In this document: piece by piece, positions 11,633 to 25,649 of the stretch
Layout of the letters: each line of letters starts with the position of its first letter
Position numbering within the stretch: the stretch's first letter is position 1
Source of the DNA: Brasenia schreberi
Taxonomy: Eukaryota; Streptophyta; Magnoliopsida; Nymphaeales; Cabombaceae
Reading direction: 5' to 3'
Length of the DNA stretch: 64,000 bases
NCBI GenBank assembly: GCA_036023115.1
Contig: JAYKKT010000086.1
Location: forward strand, 16,259,501-16,323,500
Position numbers and translations under genes: made by a program
The notes under the pieces: model-generated
Databases searched by the model: none
Seen by the model: only the letters and a program-made list of their open reading frames with translations
What the model was told of the DNA's origin: nothing

Positions 11633-12224
11633 CACCCATGAGTATCCCAATAATTGATGGTATCATTTATCTTTTTCGTTGCACATTGATGGGTACGCCT
11701 ATTCTTGAAGAAATGATATCACATATAAGTACCGACTGTTGCAATAACATGACTGCATCCGTTACTTAAATGTCACAGAGAATATATGCCTCAGAGAGTC
11801 GTTCGTTGAGGTCAGTGATTGCATCAAAGGTAGAGAAGTAATACCAACATAGAGACTGACCCACAAAATGATTGTTGAGAGGAATAGATCTAATAGTGCT
11901 TCGATCCATAGCAACATTTTGGTGTAAGAGCGGCCTACCTATATGAGTGTGGTAGATTGTATATGAATTGGTACATCTTTGGTAATCATAAGTTTTTACT
12001 TAGAGATTTAGTTCATCATTACATAGAGTCGCTTCCACCACCAAGCAATCACCCTATATCATCAAATTTAGTGTAGGCAAAGTAGTTTTTTTTATGTTGA
12101 TTATAATATTGGTTGGTTGAAGATGTAAATTTAACTTAAGGAAAACTTAAGATTATTACCTATGATTTACCAAAAATTTATTTTGGTACCTTCTTATAGT
12201 TCACTTTGTATCACTTAAGGGATC

Positions 12225-13318
12225 TACAACAACAACAACAACAACTAAGCCTTTTTCCATACTAGACGGGGTCAGCTATACAGATTCTTTGTTTCCACAT
12301 ATCCCTATTCTGTGCCATGTTAGCAGTTAACTCACAATAAGCTAGATCATTCTTTATTGTTTCTTTCCAACACTTTTGTGGTTGTCCTCTACCTCTTTTA
12401 ATACTTTCCAAATTTAGTTTTTCGTTCTTCTTTTGATCTTCTTTCTATATGTTCAAACCATCTTAAATGATATTCTCTTATTTTATCCTCTATTGGTGCC
12501 ACTCCTAATTTGTTTCTAATAACCTCAGTATGTATACGGTCTTTTCTTGTATGACCACTCATCCATCTCAACATCTTCGTTTCTGTCACAGACATCTTTT
12601 GTACATGTTGATGATTATCTGCCCAACACTCAGAACCATAAAACATGCAGGCCTAATTGCTGCTCTATAATATTTGCCTTTTAACTTTAATGGTATCTTC
12701 TTATCACAAAGGATACCTGATGCTCCTCTCCATTTTAACCAACCAGCATTAATTCTATGCGTAACATCTCCATCAATTCTTCCATCACTTAGAAAAATTG
12801 ACCCTAGGTATTTAAAACTTTCCTTTTGGGGGATGCAATGTGTGCCAATTTTAATTTCTATGTCCGGTAATCAAATGATCAAACTTACATTCCATATATT
12901 ATGTCTTTGTTCTACTAAGTCGGAGGCCTTTGCTTTCTAATGTTTCTCTCCATAGTTCCAATTTTCTATTAACTTTTTCCTTAGACTCCAACACTAATAC
13001 AATGTCATCTTCAAATAACATACACCAAGGTACTTCATCTTTAATATGTTTTGTTAACTCATCCATCACCGTTATAAATAAGTATGGACTTAAAGTTGAT
13101 CCTTGATGTAACCCAATATTAACTTCAAAGAAGTCTGTCGTTCCTTCATGAGTCCTCACACATGTTTTTGCACCATCATACATATCTCTTATAAGGTTAA
13201 TATATGTCAATGGGATATCTTTTTTTTCCAAAGTTCTCCAAAGAACCTCCCTCGATACTCTATCATAAGCTTTTTTTAGATCAATAAATATCATGTGAAG
13301 GTCTTTCTTTTTCATTGA
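12225..13318 (-). mobile_element. RTE-type LINE, 5'-truncated
   Basis: On the minus strand 13360-12899 encodes a reverse transcriptase core without stops: [16 protein letters not shown], then [13 protein letters not shown], then the catalytic FEDDIVLV with both aspartates. After frameshifts, 12646-12398 encodes the C-terminal signature common in plant RTE elements (FYGSECWA, MLRWMSGHTRKDRIH, LGVAPIEDKIRE, LRWFEHIERR). The 3' end carries the short tandem tail expected for RTE elements, seen on plus as ACAACAACAACAACAACAAC at 12227-12246. Similarity to the LINE at 62903 ends near 13318, so the endonuclease and the first part of RT are missing. It cannot move by itself. Confidence 0.9.
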
Positions 13319-13369
13319 CGTTGTTAGTATGATGTCCAATGTGGCAAATAAAGAATACAAACATTACAT

Positions 13370-14340
13370 AGTTCTTAACATGGGACTAACATGACATATA
13401 TCTAATGTCAATGTCGACAACACCAAATCTTTAGTTTACTACCTAATAGCATAATGAAAAACTATTTTAGTGCTATGTGATATCTTAAAAATCTATTTTA
13501 ATATCAAATTATTAATATAAATTAATATCTAAGTACAAAACTAATATAAAAATATACATTAATAATTAGTATTAAAATTAACTTTATTAATGCAAAATAT
13601 AATTACAAAACTTCATTGAAAAGTTAAAACACATATCTAAAATTACTTTCTAATAATAAGCTTACTTTAAATATTAAATATTATTTTATGTTTATGTTTA
13701 TTTTTATTTTATTTAAATACTTAATACTTAATTTAAATATTAATTCACATATGTGACTTTCAATTTCTGTTTAATCATAAAGATGAGAACAAATTTTACA
13801 TTTTTATGGCCATAAAAGTTAGAATTTATCGAGTTGATGATGAAGACTATTAAGTTAATAGAATGAAAGTTATGCTTATGCTAATGACATGAAAATTAAC
13901 TTCATTCAAACCAATATTTGATAATTAATATTTAATAGCATGAAAGTCTTATTTAAAAGCACAAGTTATTTTGCAATATATTAATATAAATAATATGGTG
14001 TGTCATGTGCATGCTTTCTAACATTCGTTGATTTATTAAGGTTATTAAGGTAAAATACTATTCAAATTAATAATTAAATAAAAATAATTTTATTGTCATA
14101 AATTAATAATTAATATTTAAAGTAAGGTTAGTATCATAAATTACCTTAGACACATTTTAAAATATTTTAATGAAGTTTTATTAATTATAATTTACATTAA
14201 TAAACTTCATAAATTACCTTAGATATATTTTTATTTATATATTAATTTATATTAATAATTTAGAAACTAAATATATTTTCAAAATAGCACAAGGTTTAAA
14301 GAGGCTTTCATTAATACCTAGGGTACTAAATTGAAGATTC
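13370..14340. other. Very AT-rich stretch, no gene
   Basis: About 1 kb made largely of TTAATATTTAAAT-like words, with imperfect repeats of AAATTACCTTAGA (14136, 14210) and AATTAATATT. It has no open frame of note. It could be eroded transposon DNA or a matrix-attachment-like region; neither can be shown. Confidence 0.5.
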
Positions 14341-14519
14341 AACATACAGCCACACTAGTGAAGATTCAACATAACACTAAACATGTGTTCAATCAATGTC
14401 ACACAACCACCACAATAGACATGCCACATCAACAATGACATCAAATATATGCACGCCAGTAATTGTCCAAATTATCTATTTGCCATGTCAGACGTCATGC
14501 TAATAGTGTCAATGACAAG

Positions 14520-14645
14520 TAGGGATGGCAATTTAGACCTGATCCGTAGATACCCGCCCTGCATGGGGGCTTTTCAAGATTGAGACCCCGCCCCGTAGCG
14601 GGGAAAGGCGGGGTGAGGCCGGTTTGAGGTGAACCAGCCTGGAGT
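14520..14645. repeat. GC-rich dispersed-repeat-like segment
   Basis: It starts TAGGGATGGCAA and continues with runs of CCCGCCC, GACCCCGCCCCG and GGGGTGAGG inside otherwise AT-rich DNA. TAGGG(A/G)TGGCAA starts are common at ends of hAT-like non-autonomous elements in plants. No second terminus or target duplication is visible. Confidence 0.35.
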
Positions 14646-14649
14646 ATAT

Positions 14650-16341
14650 ATACATACATACATACAAGAAAGAGTTAGGGTTCCGATTCTTACTAGAATT
14701 TCATTCAATGCACCGCAAGCCATCCCCTTCACGAGAGAGAGAAAGGCTGCGTGTGAAGCTTGCTAGTCAGTAGCTGGAGGCATCAACCGACATTACACGA
14801 GTATCACCTATTGTGGCCTCGTCGCGCTCTCCCTGGTCATCTCACGGAACCTTAGAGAGGTCTCCGTGCCTCGGAAGACATATGTGGAGCAAACCTATGG
14901 AATGAATTTGGGTCCAGTTCATTAATGAGTTCAATTAACATAGATACAAATGTTTCAAGATAAGATCCTTCTTAGAGATAGCATGATGTTAGCAATGGGT
15001 TCCGCCAAGAACCATTCAGTATCAACCCAAATTGGTTATCCCATGAAACTCGACCTTGATTTCCTTAGCCTGAAACCTTATTCAATAAACCTTAGTCTAC
15101 TTAACCTATTTGATCAACCTTATTTAGATCATTTGCACCCAATTTATCATGAACTTGACGAATTGAGTCCTAGACGAGCTTATTTTGCACATTATGACCT
15201 TCAAGTGAGCACTCAGTGATGAAAAATTTTTGGGACCTGATGATGATAACAAACAAGACGCTCTTTTTCTTAAGAGGAAAGTTTCCAACAGTGCACGTTT
15301 TCTTAAACCTGAGGGGAGCGAAACGTCAGTTAACTACAGCCATTCTGAAGAAAGAAATGCCAGGATATCTTTGTGTACTAGGGGCTTTCCTGCAGGAACT
15401 CTTAGATCAACCCCGTGGTGAGCCACCAGACACCGGCCAGGGTTTGCTCTACACCCCATAGATCATCATCAAAGATCACAAGAAATGGCCTTAACGAAGA
15501 ATCAGTAAGCTTATTTCGTTGTGAATGATTATTTATTCCCATTGATGCCTTTGCGATCTATATGCATTCAATCTCCTATGACTCTGGGACTCAAGCTGCT
15601 TAAAAAGTCTGAGGTGTCCTAGATCGTGGTTGATTTGGCTCTTTTAGTGTTTCCTCCCCCTTGTAGAGTTGTAGGAAGTCATTAACTCTTTCTTTCTTCT
15701 GCCGCAGCTTCCTATTGGGCGCACTCGGGGCGATCGATCCAGTAGGCACAATCGCAGGGCATCATTGCCACTGCCCACAAAAGCAGCTGCGCAGTCACCT
15801 TGCATCCGCAATGCCAAGAACGCGAGATACATTCGTCACTCGTCGTGCGGCCGCTATTACCAACTCACCTGTAACCAGAGTTGTGAAGACGCAAATGCAA
15901 TATCACTTACAAATTTGGACTCCGGTATGCTCTTATGGTATATATAATAATGATGATGGTCTATTTCATATAAGATTTATTAGAAAATTATTTGACCACT
16001 CATTTATTCTCGCTTTATCTTTATCATTGCATTATAAATGTGCTTGGTGGTGCTAACATTTATCACTCAACTTCAACTACGTTAATATTTGCTTCAATAA
16101 TTTTAAATACAAACAAATAATCAATTTCATTTCCCTTACACTAAATCAATACATTTGTTGGACAACCATTGATTCTTCATTAGAAGTATATCTAGATTCT
16201 TGTTCATAGTTTGTTATCCGGCATCAAACAAAGATAAAATGTACTAAGAAGAGTGAGAGAAGGATCAGATGTGCTTAAGCACCTCTATTTCAGAATGCAT
16301 ATGCCATCAGGGGCATATGCTCCATGCATCAAATGCGTATG

Positions 16342-16345
<4 letters not shown>
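14650..16345. other. Unassigned region with coding-like fragments
   Basis: 15215-15460 and 15640-15880 have higher GC and CpG than their surroundings and short open frames (for example LCVLGAFLQELLDQPRGEPPD, 15349-15411), which may be gene relics. No family, start or splice structure can be supported. Confidence 0.3.

Positions 16346-16398
<53 letters not shown>
16346..16398. repeat. (TA)n microsatellite
   Basis: About 26 uninterrupted TA units, preceded by the imperfect palindrome GCATATGCCATCAGGGGCATATGC (16297-16320). Confidence 0.95.
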
Positions 16399-16401
<3 letters not shown>

Positions 16402-17338
16402 CATGAGCACACTCTATCCATACTCTAATCCACTGTATCGTCTCATAGTTTTTGAAATGAACCATTAGGTTAAAGTAAAAAGTATTTAATATAAGTTTGA
16501 CAAGTATAATAGTGTTTTTTATTTTTAATTGAAGTCTTTGTTCTTGTTCATGTCAATCAAACGATGAAGATATTTAAGATGATTTGAGGATGGATGGATG
16601 TGCACATTTGTAACCTTTTCTATATATATTATGTGTATATATGTATATAGGAAAAATGATAAATGTATAATGTCTTTACATGCATAATCTTATATCCATA
16701 TTTCTATAGTTATGTCTTGGAGATTAATAATAAAGATTTAAATTAAAAATATTATTATACTTTTGTACGTTAAATACAAAATAATTCAAATCTCTATCAT
16801 TAATCTCAAAGATCGAACATTACATAATTTTACATAAATAATTTTACCATTCGATCCTTTCAATCTTTGAAATTAACTATGGAGATATGAATTAAAAGTA
16901 CTCTTACTTTATACTCTAGTATAAAGGTAATTTAACTATTTATTGTGGATCTCAAAGATCGGACCATAGAAATGTTTATGCAAGATTATGATCTAGCACC
17001 TCTCTGCACACAATTTTCATTACAGTTTTAAACGTCACCACGCGACTGGTGGAGGCCTACAGCCAGAATATGAATACGAGAAAACGGTTAAACCTTTTCG
17101 CACAATTCCCAAGACGACCTTGTTAGTGGATAATTTTCCAAACCAGTTTTTGATAATAAAAGCAAATAAAGCACCGAACAGGGAAACAAGATATTTCCGT
17201 TAAACCTCTTGAAAGGGAGGAAGGATCCCCACACAAGCTGTGTCAAACAGCCTCTGAATTACAACTCCCAATTTTCGTGGCATTCGCTTTCTTCCGTCTC
17301 CCGAATCGGAATCCTGCGGGCGAGACCGGACGGCCCGG

Positions 17339-20300
17339 ATGACTCAGAAGGGTGCCTCGAGCTCGCGGCGAGCGATACCTCCGCTCCCAGACGGAACTCC
17401 GAAAGGCCGAAATGTGAGTCTTCTAATTTATCTTCGTTTCGCCCGTCCTCTTGCTATGAACCATGTCTTCCATGGAGATTCTTTGTTTGTTGTTTCTTGA
17501 TTCTCGGTGATGTTTTGTCTGTTGAAGGATGGTCTTGCAGAACGATTTTTGTTTGTATTCATATGAAGGATTGTTTTGAATTGGTGATTTTGGGTGCAAA
17601 TGGGGTTAAAAACGTAATTCTTTTGCTCTTTTCCAAATTTTTCAGCAAAATTCATGAAATTCAGTGTGTTCAAAGGAATTTCAATCTTCTTATGGGACGA
17701 ATCCATGTTCGTATTCTGATCTTTTGGCATATTTGGAAATGCAATTGAAGTATGAGAGAGAAATCAATATTGAGACACAACGACTAACACTAGGGAAAAA
17801 AAAATCGTTCCCGGTGATCTTGTTTTATTGGCAATTACGAATCAAAACTTGTAGGTGTAACGATTCCATATCATACACTTCAATTGATGTACTATGTAAA
17901 AAATGTAACCTAATGCTATAGGTGGTCCGCTGGAATCATGCAACTGAAAATGGGAATGAGACAGCGTTCCCCATTCTGCTTTCAATTGTCAAATACCCAA
18001 AGGAATGCTGGAAAACATTTCTTACTCTGTTTCCAAGTTCGGATCTGCAAATCAATGCCGCCTTCTCAAAAGGTGAAAAGCGTCTTGGTGTTGAGTCATG
18101 GATGAATTCTTGGATTGATTCATCGGCTGGTTTATCCTCCCTTCTACTGTAAACTTTTGAGCTTTATCTTCGTGGAAGAAATATAGAAGCTGTAGAAGAC
18201 TGCTGTTTTGGTATATGAGGATTAGGCCCTACATACATGAGAAGCTTTGCGATGGATTATGTGCTAAACGAGCACAACTTGTAGTCTTAGTAGTTTATGC
18301 TGCCAAAACTGATGTGAAGTATATGGAGCAACGAGTCATTTTGGTGCTCCTCCCTTAGATCCTTTACTCTTTGCTATTAGTCTATCAGATCTGTTCATAA
18401 GTTCACAGCTTGGTATGTTCAACCAAATTCATGAGGATTGAACTTTGTACATCAATTATAAAAGGTCTTTAAGCACATAAAAGATGAAACCAATGGATTC
18501 ATTTGCTACGATATAATTGCTTCTGTGAAAGGGTCTAGGGGAAATGGCTGCATTAGTTCCAAGTTTCCAACCATGCTTATTTTTTAAGGGGGCACAGCAA
18601 ATGGCTTTGGTGGTGTGTTTGCTCATATCAACCTTTTTCTGGTATAGTTGGCTTCAGAGAAATAAAGAGGAATCGAACTGGAAGACAAAACTTTAAATCT
18701 TATTCAGATGCTAGATAAAATCTGCTTGTGTATATTTGATGGGTAATCTGTGTTGAGACTTTAGTGGGAGAAGTGAGAAATTCCATCTTTTCAGCAACAA
18801 AGTTACAACTGTTTCTTGTCCCAGAGGTACGTCCGATCTTATTTTTTGCAGATTCCAGGTTTACTCAACAAGAGCTTCCTGCCTTCAAACCTATCCTGAC
18901 TCCAGCATGGGTATGTCAAGCTCTTTCTGGTCATGACTTCTTGAGTTAATGCTATCTCCTATCCCATACCATGGTATTGTCAAAATTGAATCTCCATCAC
19001 TATGATGGCTTGTCTATGTTGCTTTTTTGGTCATATATTATTTAACTTAAAAACATTATTTATTCAGGTTATTTTAACATTTCCATTAATTGGTGTCATC
19101 TTCATCCCAATTGGAATCGCTTCCTTGAATGCATCACATGGGGTACGACTTCAATCAACTTTTGACACAAACGAGACTTTTGCTTTTTTGCTGCACGAGC
19201 TCTTCCACTTTTTCCTTACCATCATGTGACCTTCCCTACTTTGATGGAGCCGAATTTCTGCTTGAAATATAGGTGGTCGAAATTGTATATAGATATGAAA
19301 ATCAATGCATACCTAGCAGCTGGAGGCAGTGGACACTTGAATGTCCAAAGTGATTCTAAAAAGACTTGTATCACTACTCTAACTGTGAGAATTTTCTTGG
19401 ATTTCTTGTAGTTTTAGCATTTGTACTTCGGAATTACTTGAAGGAAATGATAAAAGTTTTGAATCTAGAAAACCATCTCAGGTACCAAAGAAGATGAAAG
19501 CACCTGTGTACATGTACTACCAGCTGGATAATTTCTATGAGAACCATCTGAGGAATGAAGCTTTGACATGGTTATGGCTTTCCCTTGAAAACGAAATATC
19601 ATAAAAGGCAGAAGTGCGCTGAGCTAAAAGAGAGAACGCTTATAGCAAAATGGATTGTGCTTGTACATTGTTTAGAATTATAGCATACGTCCATCCCAGG
19701 GTTCCCTATATTTCCTTATGGTGAACAGGAAAAAGACCATCATTTAGGTGAATGCCTTGTAGTAACTTATTGGATCTTCAGTAACTATTCTCATAGTGAA
19801 TCACTTCATTTTAAAGATTTCCTTAGGGAGAACACTAGCTTTGATGGTTGGATCTATCTAAAATAAATTGTTTGTTTGAGAAGTTTCATACTTTCACGTA
19901 CCAGAAGGTACTAAATGATTGTAAACACATAAATAACATGAGGGGTTGGATGCTCTTGGGTACCAAGATGAGAATTCTTGTTAAGCTGCAAACTATGAAG
20001 GAAACCTCATTTTCAACATTCATAGGGTTGTCCTGCTGGAAATTAACTTGCATTTGTTTCATGTGATCCAAATAAAAGTGAAATAAGCTAGTCATTAAAG
20101 TTTCAAAAATATTGGGTTCCATGTCTTCCAACTTTTCAGGTAAAGTTCATGGCTAGACCATCTCCATGATCTCAATTTTAATCAATGCTTATTTAGATAC
20201 TCTACAATACATGGAGAATGCTTATTTTGAAATTGGCATGGCAAATAAGATGGATGAATGCCTCAAAATGTTGTAAGGAAACAATAAAACATGATGTTGC

Positions 20301-21996
20301 TCTTTCTGAATCAAATCCAACATGACCCAAGATGGAGCATAACGGTGACAAAGAATCCATGCACTCAAACCCACATAGTGTCGGATAAAGCTTGGCTTTG
20401 GTTTTGGCTTAATAAGATATTCTAAGATGAAACGTTTTAATAGAAGACTCAGATAATTTAGGGAAGGAAATGTCTATTGCATGTAATAACAGGATATATT
20501 TCATGATCTACTATATCAAAACTCCATTTCCAATGTTGTCTCAAGTCTTACGAGCAGCAGGTATAATGACAGATGGCAGGCTTGCACGTGATATTTAGTT
20601 TGTCAGAAGAGCACCATCTGGAAGAAACTTCTCTAAATTAAAAGAACAAAGTTCAATCGCTTTAACATGGACCATGCATCTTCTGCCTTGATTTTTATTC
20701 TAAAATGAAATGCTCATGAAGCATCATCAGTTTGAACATATTTCGTGTTATTTCAATTTGTTTGACTTGAAATATATTTTTCTTCAGATATGTCAAGAGC
20801 AGGAATGACAAGCAACTAATGAGCAAGTAGTATGAAAATTCTATTAGTAACTGCGACCCTGAAAGTCTAGGTGCAAATAGTCAACCTATTGTTCCTTGCG
20901 GTCTCATAGCTTGGAGCTTGTTCAATAGACATGCATTTTCAATCAATCTCAAGTCAGTGGAGGTGAACAAAAATGACAGCCTGGAAGAGTGATCGTGACT
21001 ATAAATTTGGAAAAGATGTTTATCCAAAGAATTTTCAAAGTGGAAGCATTATTGGGGGGGAAGACTTAATGAAAGCATTCCTGTATGTGTTTTTTGTTTC
21101 CTTCATTGGTGTTCTGGCTATTTGCTCTTATTTGTAGATTTTCACTCTTTTTAGCACTTACAAATTTGCGAACAAGATCAAAATCTGATTGCATGGCTTG
21201 TTGCAATTTGAGCAACTAAGTGAACAGGAGGACCTTATTGTCTGGATGCGAACAGCTGCACTGCCGACATTCAGGAAGTTGTATGGGAAAATAAACCAGG
21301 ATCTCAATGCCAATGATAAAGTAGATGTAGTGATAGAAAATAACTATAACACAGTTTTGATGGCAAGAAGAAGCTGGTTCTCTCAACGACAAGTTCATTG
21401 GTGGACAGAATGACTTCCTTGGTGAAGTATATATGTTTGTAGGTGGTTTGAGCTTCTTCTTGGCACTGGCCTTCCGTGTAGAATTCCTTATCCACCGAAG
21501 GTTAGTACGATTTTCATTCTAATATGTACTACTCGATTGGATTTTCTGTCTTGTTGATTGTAGTTGGTCTTATGCGCTTCTTCAAAACATCATTGGTTCT
21601 CGGATATAAAGTTATGAACGATAGTTGCATCATAACGTTTATAAAATGTTAAATATTATGGTTTTGACGTGAACCTCTTGTACGTTACTTCAAGACTTGA
21701 TAGCGGCACTCCTGGATGCCCCATTTAGTGCATATTACGTTAGTTAGAGTCGTTTCAACAGCATGCCCAAGTATTATAGCAATTTGATTTCATACTAGAA
21801 GAATTGCGTGCTGAATTCCAAGCTTGACATAGTTAGCTTTTTTAGCTTTGCTGACGAATCATATTGTACAAGATTTCTCTTTATATTCTTCCCACGCTAT
21901 TGTTGAATCGTTGATATGTAACTTTTTTATTTCTATTTTCAGGCCAATGAGGGATCCAACATATTGTCATGGAACAGAAACCCCATGGCAAACTGA
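17339..21996 (+). pseudogene. ALA-interacting subunit (CDC50/LEM3 family) pseudogene, introns kept
   Basis: The intact family encodes a two-pass membrane protein that partners P4-ATPase lipid flippases and helps them leave the ER. Eight exons can be placed: 17339-17413, 18852-18910 (YSRFTQQELPAFKPILTPAW), 19068-19142 (first membrane span, VILTFPLIGVIFIPIGIASL), 19273-19384, 19482-19552 (VPKKMKAPVYMYYQLDNFY), 20788-21082 (QPIVPCGLIAWSLFN; FGKDVYPKNFQSG), 21213-21500 (SEQEDLIVWMRTAALPTFRK; second span, VGGLSFFLALAF) and 21943-21996. Damage: the ATG at 17339 is out of frame with the conserved RRNSERPK of exon 1; one extra base in exon 4; the exon 5 donor reads AG|GA instead of AG|GT; a TAG early in exon 6 plus two frameshifts, one in a run of seven G; two frameshifts in exon 7; one in exon 8. 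Retained introns show a decayed gene duplicate, not a retrocopy. Confidence 0.88.
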
Positions 21997-22120
21997 GAAT
22001 AAGTGGATAAACCTCGTAGTACTGTATTCCTGTTCTTGCATTGCTACAGGGATAAACAGCTATATTCAGAAACCCTAAACACAAATTCATATGTAAACAA
22101 TGTTTTCCTCCTCTCATTTT

Positions 22121-22126
22121 AATAAA
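22121..22126 (+). terminator. Possible polyadenylation signal of the ALIS pseudogene
   Basis: AATAAA lies 125 bp after the expected stop at 21994-21996, a normal distance for a plant 3' UTR. Confidence 0.4.
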
Positions 22127-22129
22127 AGT

Positions 22130-23620
22130 ATCTTCTTTAAAAATAAGATCTAAGATTAAAGTTTTATAGGTAAATGCTACACTTAATTCTTGAAGCTGAA
22201 TCTCAATGAGAATAATTGGATCTGTTACTTCTCATTTCCTTCGGAAGGGACACTTGTTTTATTTTGTTTTTCCTGTTATTACTAGTGATTGTTGACAATG
22301 TCGGATTGGGTTGCCCTTTTCTGCCATATACGGGGTTTAAGCCAGATAACCCCAATTTTTACATGTTCTTTACCATACATGTAAAGGAAGAACTTACCAG
22401 AATGTACAGAGTTTTGCAGTATATATTGTGAAAAAGCAGAATTTATGCTTTCGCGTTTATAATTCATTCTCGCGATATATGGATGCTTAGTCCTTGACGC
22501 CTGCATGGTTGTACGGACCTTAGACAAATCGCATCAGGGTGATGTCATAAAGCAGCTGTTAGCAAAGAGACTAGTTTTCTTCCAAGAAGCAGTGGATCTA
22601 AGATTCCTAACTGAAATATATAGTTGCCTAAGAGCATAATTGTATTTAAATTTCTAGACAGGTGAATAACGTAAAATTCCAAAAGATTTGTAAGCAGTCG
22701 TCAAAATTCAGTTTCTTTGAAGTGTGCGTGCGCCTGTAATGTGTGCAGTTTTCGGTATAATTGGGAAAGTGATATGTATCATATGAATACCTACAATTCA
22801 ACTAGCTAATAAAATAACAAAATATCAATATGGCTATTGACATCATCAAGCTTTATACTAGTCGAAGTAGGGGCGTGGCTCCGTTGTGTAGTGCTTGTGA
22901 ATTGTTAAATATGGTAATAAGGTGGACACCACCATGCATAACTACTAGGGGCTAGCAGAACTCGGCTCTGCTCAAGCTGAGCTATTTTTGATTCAGCTTG
23001 GGAACGTCAATAGATGAGCTAGGATCCGGTCGTGTAGATTGTTAACTCAAGCTGCAAAAATAATTGGGCTCCTGTGAAATATATATAATAAAAACATGCT
23101 AATTAGATAGGCATACTTCTCTTCAGTGGGTGAAGATTTTCATTTTACAAAGTGTTAATAAGCTACCTTTTATGAACAAAGAATTTCTTTTGAAAATTAT
23201 ATAAAAATTCCAAGTTTTTATTGTTAATAAGCTTCAAGCTGATAGTAGGCTTGTCTAGCGTGATGCTGATCTTAAAAGAGCCAGAAAAATGAGTCACCAA
23301 CCGGCAACAGTCATAACAATTGGTTCTGGTGTTAATGTCATGTCTAGTCATGGTTCGTCTGTGGCTTACGGACAAGATAACCAAATCTGCTTCAAAGAAA
23401 GATGTCCATCACTCGACCCTCTGCAACAGCTTCTAGCTATTACAGGTTATCCACTCATGGCTCTTTCTTTGGAGAAGTCCTTCCTTGTGTCTCGGTCACT
23501 GTGCTTGGGTTTTTATGCTTACTAAGATAAACCTCCTGATCAGGCGTGATCCATCTTAATTGCATGAATTCTTTCTTTATTCTCATTATCACTATTCAAA
23601 CTTTGGGTAATCTCCACCAG
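22130..23620. other. No gene recognised
   Basis: Mostly AT-rich. Around 22950-23060 there are words such as GCTCAAGCTGAGC and AACTCAAGCTGC, typical of dispersed repeats in plants. A 78-codon frame at 23289-23525 has no recognisable motif. Confidence 0.4.
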
Positions 23621-23624
23621 TTTC

Positions 23625-24030
23625 TGCAACAACAACTAAGCCTTTTCTCATGCTAAATGAGGTTGGCTACTTGGATTCTTTCTCTCTGTAGAGCTCGATC
23701 ATGTGTGATACTAATAGTTCACCCAATATAAGCTAGATCATTCTTTATTGTTTCCTTTCAATACTTTTGTACTGTTTTGATTCTTCTTTTAACATTTTCA
23801 CCCTCTAGTTTTCTCAACCCTTTTTATTGGAGTTTTCCTTGGTCACCTTTCCACTTGTCCAAACCATCTTAAACAATTTCTCCTCATTTTATGATTTATT
23901 TGCTTAATTTCTATAGGTTCTTAATCCCCAACAGCTTCTAGCTTAGGAAAAGAAATAAAAACCAAACCTTATCCTATACCAAATGGGGAGACAGATTCTT
24001 AGTCACTATTATGCTCTATCTTGTGTCATA
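23625..24030 (-). mobile_element. RTE LINE 3'-end remnants
   Basis: The order CAACAACAACTAAGCC, AAGCTAGATCATTCTTTATT and CCAAACCATCTTAAA matches the 3' part of the LINE at 12225-12480 block by block, with more substitutions. A second, weaker copy of the first block (CCTTATCCTATACCAAATGGGG) begins near 23966. It is non-coding through decay. Confidence 0.7.
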
Positions 24031-24869
24031 TTAGTATTTAATTTTTAATCCCCAGTGATCTCCATTAAATGCCTGGTGCCTAAACTTGAAGTTTTACATT
24101 GAGTTGTTCCAACTCCTTGAAAGGTGGTTTCTCCGAATTAATTACCATTTAGAAAAGAAAAAGATACCAACTTAAGAATTCATATTGATTCATAGCGGAA
24201 AGGCAAATTGGCATGAAAATAAGCAATCCCTGTTTTGGCAAGACAAGGGTGATGTAGTAGTATCTCTGTGGCAACTGTCCTTATCAGAAATGGGGCTGGG
24301 GACAAAGTGGGTGCCCGTGCTCATGCCTGTTTTGATGCGCGTTCTCTTTCTCCTAATAAATCTGATAGGTGTTCATATTAATTTCCATATTGAAGAGGGT
24401 TACATCGAGTGGCCGCTTTACCAATTCAAGGCAAAATGCATCGTCGCTTTTAGGGTTTAATTTTCGGTGTTGAGGAGGGTGAAATTGTCAGCATGCTTCA
24501 GTTTCATGGAATGGGTAGTTAACTTCATTTCCATTAAAGAAAAGAAATAAAAAAGTGATCAGTGTAGGGCTATGTCCTACATACTTGAGACAAGCAGAAG
24601 ACACAGCTTAATATTAGCCGATCTGTGTAGGTGGAAAGTGTTTCATATGTTTTCGAGCAAACTAAATATTAATCCCTGGGACACTCAAGACACCTTTTAA
24701 AGTTAGGGCATGTTTGTTTAGTTTCAGAGGCTTTATTGGACAAAGTTTCTGGCTATGAAAATTGCACCATTTTTTTCTTTTATATACATTGACAGCATTT
24801 GTTGCTGACTCTTTCACAACCACGAGAATTAAGTGGGTTGCATACCTAAAAGGGTGTGCAATTCACTGT

Positions 24870-24985
24870 TTGTTTTCTTTTCGGATACAATGGGATGGCG
24901 AAGCCAAATGCAAGCCAAGGGTATCGAACTGATGTCCTTCAACTTGTGAGTCAAGCCCTAACCAGGTGAGCTAAAACCAAGGTGT
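24870..24985 (-). mobile_element. tRNA-derived SINE (minus strand)
   Basis: Read on the minus strand: A-box-like TTTAGCTCACCTGGTTAGGG, then B-box-like CATCAGTTCGATACCC, then a purine-rich tail AAAAGAAAACAAA. Box order and spacing fit a tRNA-derived SINE. No clear target duplication could be found, so the ends are approximate. Confidence 0.6.
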
Positions 24986-25277
24986 GTTCGGTGTTTCCTT
25001 CACACTTCAATGGTCAATGAAATGATAATCTACCATTTAGATTAGAAGCACCTCGTTTGCCTTTTGCCTTACCATTATGTGAGTGCGTGTGTGTACATGG
25101 GTATAAAAGGAGAGGCAAACCAGGTATAGCTCTTGCCTTATTCCATGTAAATCAAGTACAATCTGCAAAAAGTATATATATGCCTTTTTTTTTTGTTTTA
25201 TGTTAATCATCTATTTTTCAATCAAATAGTTGAAATTTATAAAGATATAACAAGCAAGCATGTTGGACTCCTCTCTC

Positions 25278-25421
<144 letters not shown>

Positions 25422-25649
25422 ATAGACCTACCATGAAATCATCGTTATTAGACCCACCATTTTGTGTTCATGTGCACCACTCATGCTCTCAACTCCATTG
25501 TTGGGGTTGCAATGCCACAACCAACACCATCTATTACTTGATCTCATTGATTGTATTCTTCACTAGAGAAAAGTTAAAATATTTGCTTGCGAGTTTGACT
25601 ACGTATGTAAATTTTGACGAATATTGGCATACATTACATCCCTTATAAA

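Noticed and set aside
11288..11650. Open frames on both strands (120 and 83 codons), Ser/Pro/Leu-rich or Glu/Lys-rich
   Set aside because: Low-complexity CT-rich DNA gives stop-free frames on both strands; no motif or splice context.
17922..18152. 76-codon frame in the first intron of the ALIS pseudogene
   Set aside because: No homology to the flippase subunit or any family I know, and no splice borders; treated as intron sequence.
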